Part shown: positions 62,533 to 64,000 of the stretch, piece after piece | Layout: each line of letters opens with the position of its first letter | Position numbering within the stretch: position 1 is the stretch's first letter | DNA from: Palaemon carinicauda | Taxonomy: Eukaryota > Arthropoda > Malacostraca > Decapoda > Palaemonidae | Direction of reading: 5' to 3' | DNA length: 64,000 nt | NCBI RefSeq assembly: GCF_036898095.1 | Contig: NC_090744.1 | Span: 100,843,841-100,907,840 of the forward strand | The notes under the pieces: generated by a model | What the model was told of the DNA's origin: nothing | The model's input: the letters and a program-made list of their open reading frames with translations, nothing else | Database searches by the model: none | Made by a program: the position numbers and the translations under genes

Positions 62533-63489
62533 GTAAGCAATATGTGAACAGTTATTTGGGAGTGTTGTAGATTTGATGCACACCATTAATAAACATATTT
62601 TTTTTTAATGTCATTTTACTACAATGCAGAGGTTTGAAAATTTTCTTTAGTGGCTGTTTATTTGGAGCAATATTCTATAAGATCTTGCCTGTGATTGGTG
62701 GTCACAGGTGCCCTTAATTACTTTCTTGTTTCGTTTCACTAGTGTTTTGCAGCTTCTCTTTCCTGAAGCCATTTTCCTTATTTCCTTGTATATTTAATGC
62801 TTATTATGGTATGAAATGAGAGTATGGGTGTTTCTTTATAACAGTTTTCAGAGATGTTCACTAGTCAATGCTAGCTCTATTAGTTATCTGAAATGTTAAT
62901 TTCTTAGTTCTGTACAGTATACCTTTTCAAGTTCATTATGATATGAAGTAGAATTTTCTATCTGTTGCGGTTGCAGAGGCTAGTTGCGTGTTTCCCAAGT
63001 CAGTTGTCGTATTTTTTTCTATCTTGTTTTACCCTGTCACCTCTCTCAGGAACAGGGAAGAATTCATCAATGGGGTTATAGAATTACAAGTTAAAACATT
63101 ACTCCTGTTACTCTTCCAACACCTCGTTTTTAGATTTCTTTTTGAATTGTCAATCTTTTGAAAGATAGGGCTAGTTAATGAAAATTTGCATGTTACCTAG
63201 GTTTTTTACCTTTTTGTGGATCATGTCTGCATTATAGTCTCATGATATTACTTAAATTTTTGTTTCTTGCCCTTTAAATCTTAATTATATAATGAAGACA
63301 TTCAGCTTTTAGTGATGCTTTCAAGGTTGTAAAATATATTTGAAGTCAAGAAAGCTAATACAGATTATGTGCATTACTGTTTACGTAATATGTAGTACAG
63401 CACAGTAACCTCTTTTAGAACTTTAGAAGATAAGTTGAATTAAATTAGATGATAATAAGGTTGCTTTGGTGTGTGAGGTGTTTGTTAAC
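62533..63489 (+). other. Striatin intron 7, no feature
   Basis: T-rich intron, nothing recognised up to the repeat at 63490. Confidence 0.5.
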
Positions 63490-63700
63490 CTAACCAACTC
63501 AAAATATAATAGACCTTTGTTCCTACATTGATACAAACCCTCGTCCTTTATTAAGAGTATGATTTCAGCAAAGCTGGAAACTTCTTTTAAAATTTTATAA
63601 CTAGGTTTTTGTAGTTACAGGCCAGTGGCGGGGAAGCCCCGTCCCCCCTGCCATCTCAGCGAGTAGCATATTTGACTTGAGCAACTGATGTGTACGTACA
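63490..63700 (+). repeat. DIRS-type left terminal-like repeat
   Basis: CTTTGTTCCTACATTGATAC, ACAAACCCTCGTCCTTTATT and GGGGAAGCCCCGTCCCCCCT resemble the terminal regions at 28845 and 58205. It is followed by a long open frame, so it may start a DIRS element that continues past the window. Confidence 0.55.
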
Positions 63701-63767
63701 TACTCATGGTGATAGTGAACTTGGCTGATAATTTTTCTATTCATTTTCATTGTGGCTCTCAATCTAG

Positions 63768-64000
63768 GGGCTTGAGTGTAGCAAGAGAAGGAAAAAGAAG
63801 GCTAAGCAAGATATTTCTCCTCCAAGATCTTCCATGAAGTTGAATGGTTCTGGTAAACCCCTCTCTCCTTCCTCTAGTACTCAAGCTTCTGAACCCTCTC
63901 CTTCACCTCTCCCTAAGTTTAATGACAGAGAAGGACGCGTCCTAGAATTAACTTTAACGCAATCTCCAAGGAGATTAGAGAGGACTGTAATCTCCTGCTA
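63768..64000 (+). CDS. Open frame at window end, probably DIRS Gag start
   Basis: Open from just after a TAG at 63765-63767 to the window edge, with Lys/Arg-rich KRRKKKAKQ then Ser/Pro-rich sequence. An AG at 63766-63767 could be an acceptor in phase with striatin exon 7, but the peptide does not match striatins. Its position after a DIRS-like terminal repeat and the RK/SP-rich composition favour a Gag. Incomplete. Confidence 0.4.

Noticed and set aside
63768..64000. Striatin exon 8
   Set aside because: The AG and phase fit, but the peptide does not resemble striatin and it follows a DIRS-type terminal repeat. Kept only as an alternative.

Overview
This is nuclear DNA of a eukaryote. It is intron-rich and AT-rich, with GT-AG introns up to 12.7 kb, long (CT)n runs, DIRS-type tyrosine-recombinase retrotransposons, truncated LINEs and several MITEs. 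Three conserved animal genes are recognisable. The repeat style (RTE-like LINE tails, DIRS elements, CT/CA microsatellites) and an AP-4 sigma gene, a complex missing from Drosophila, suggest a crustacean, probably a decapod. That assignment is inference and no species can be named.

Layout. 1-5590: a DIRS-like retrotransposon with long open Gag, RT/RNase H and tyrosine-recombinase frames, lying in a RUVBL1 (pontin) intron. 7051-21361 (+): the last six coding exons of RUVBL1. Its introns hold a MITE, a 4-kb LINE with target-site duplications, a piggyBac-like MITE, a 5S rRNA-like sequence and LINE tails. 22.5-26.2 kb: two 5'-truncated LINE copies and a dispersed repeat split by an LTR-like insertion. 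27589-32729 (-): AP4S1, two coding exons, 143 aa. 35861 onward (+): the 5' half of a striatin (STRN/Cka) gene, seven coding exons to 62532. Its introns carry a Merlin-like remnant, a decayed DIRS, minisatellites, a 186-bp CT tract beside an exon, a structurally complete but decayed DIRS (51.6-57.45 kb) and a 2.6-kb TIR element. The window ends in what looks like the left end of another DIRS-like element.

The three genes do not form a pathway: pontin is an AAA+ ATPase of chromatin remodelling complexes, AP-4 sigma belongs to a trans-Golgi adaptor, and striatin is the STRIPAK/PP2A scaffold. AP4S1 and striatin are divergent with about 3.1 kb between start codons, so a shared promoter region is possible. 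Much of the remaining sequence is recognisable transposon. I found no wholly new gene system. The observations most worth checking are the near-intact DIRS and its right-end fold-back architecture, a one-base frame break in striatin exon 5, the LINE and LTR-like insertions datable by target duplications, and an excess of the palindrome TACAGTACTGTA.
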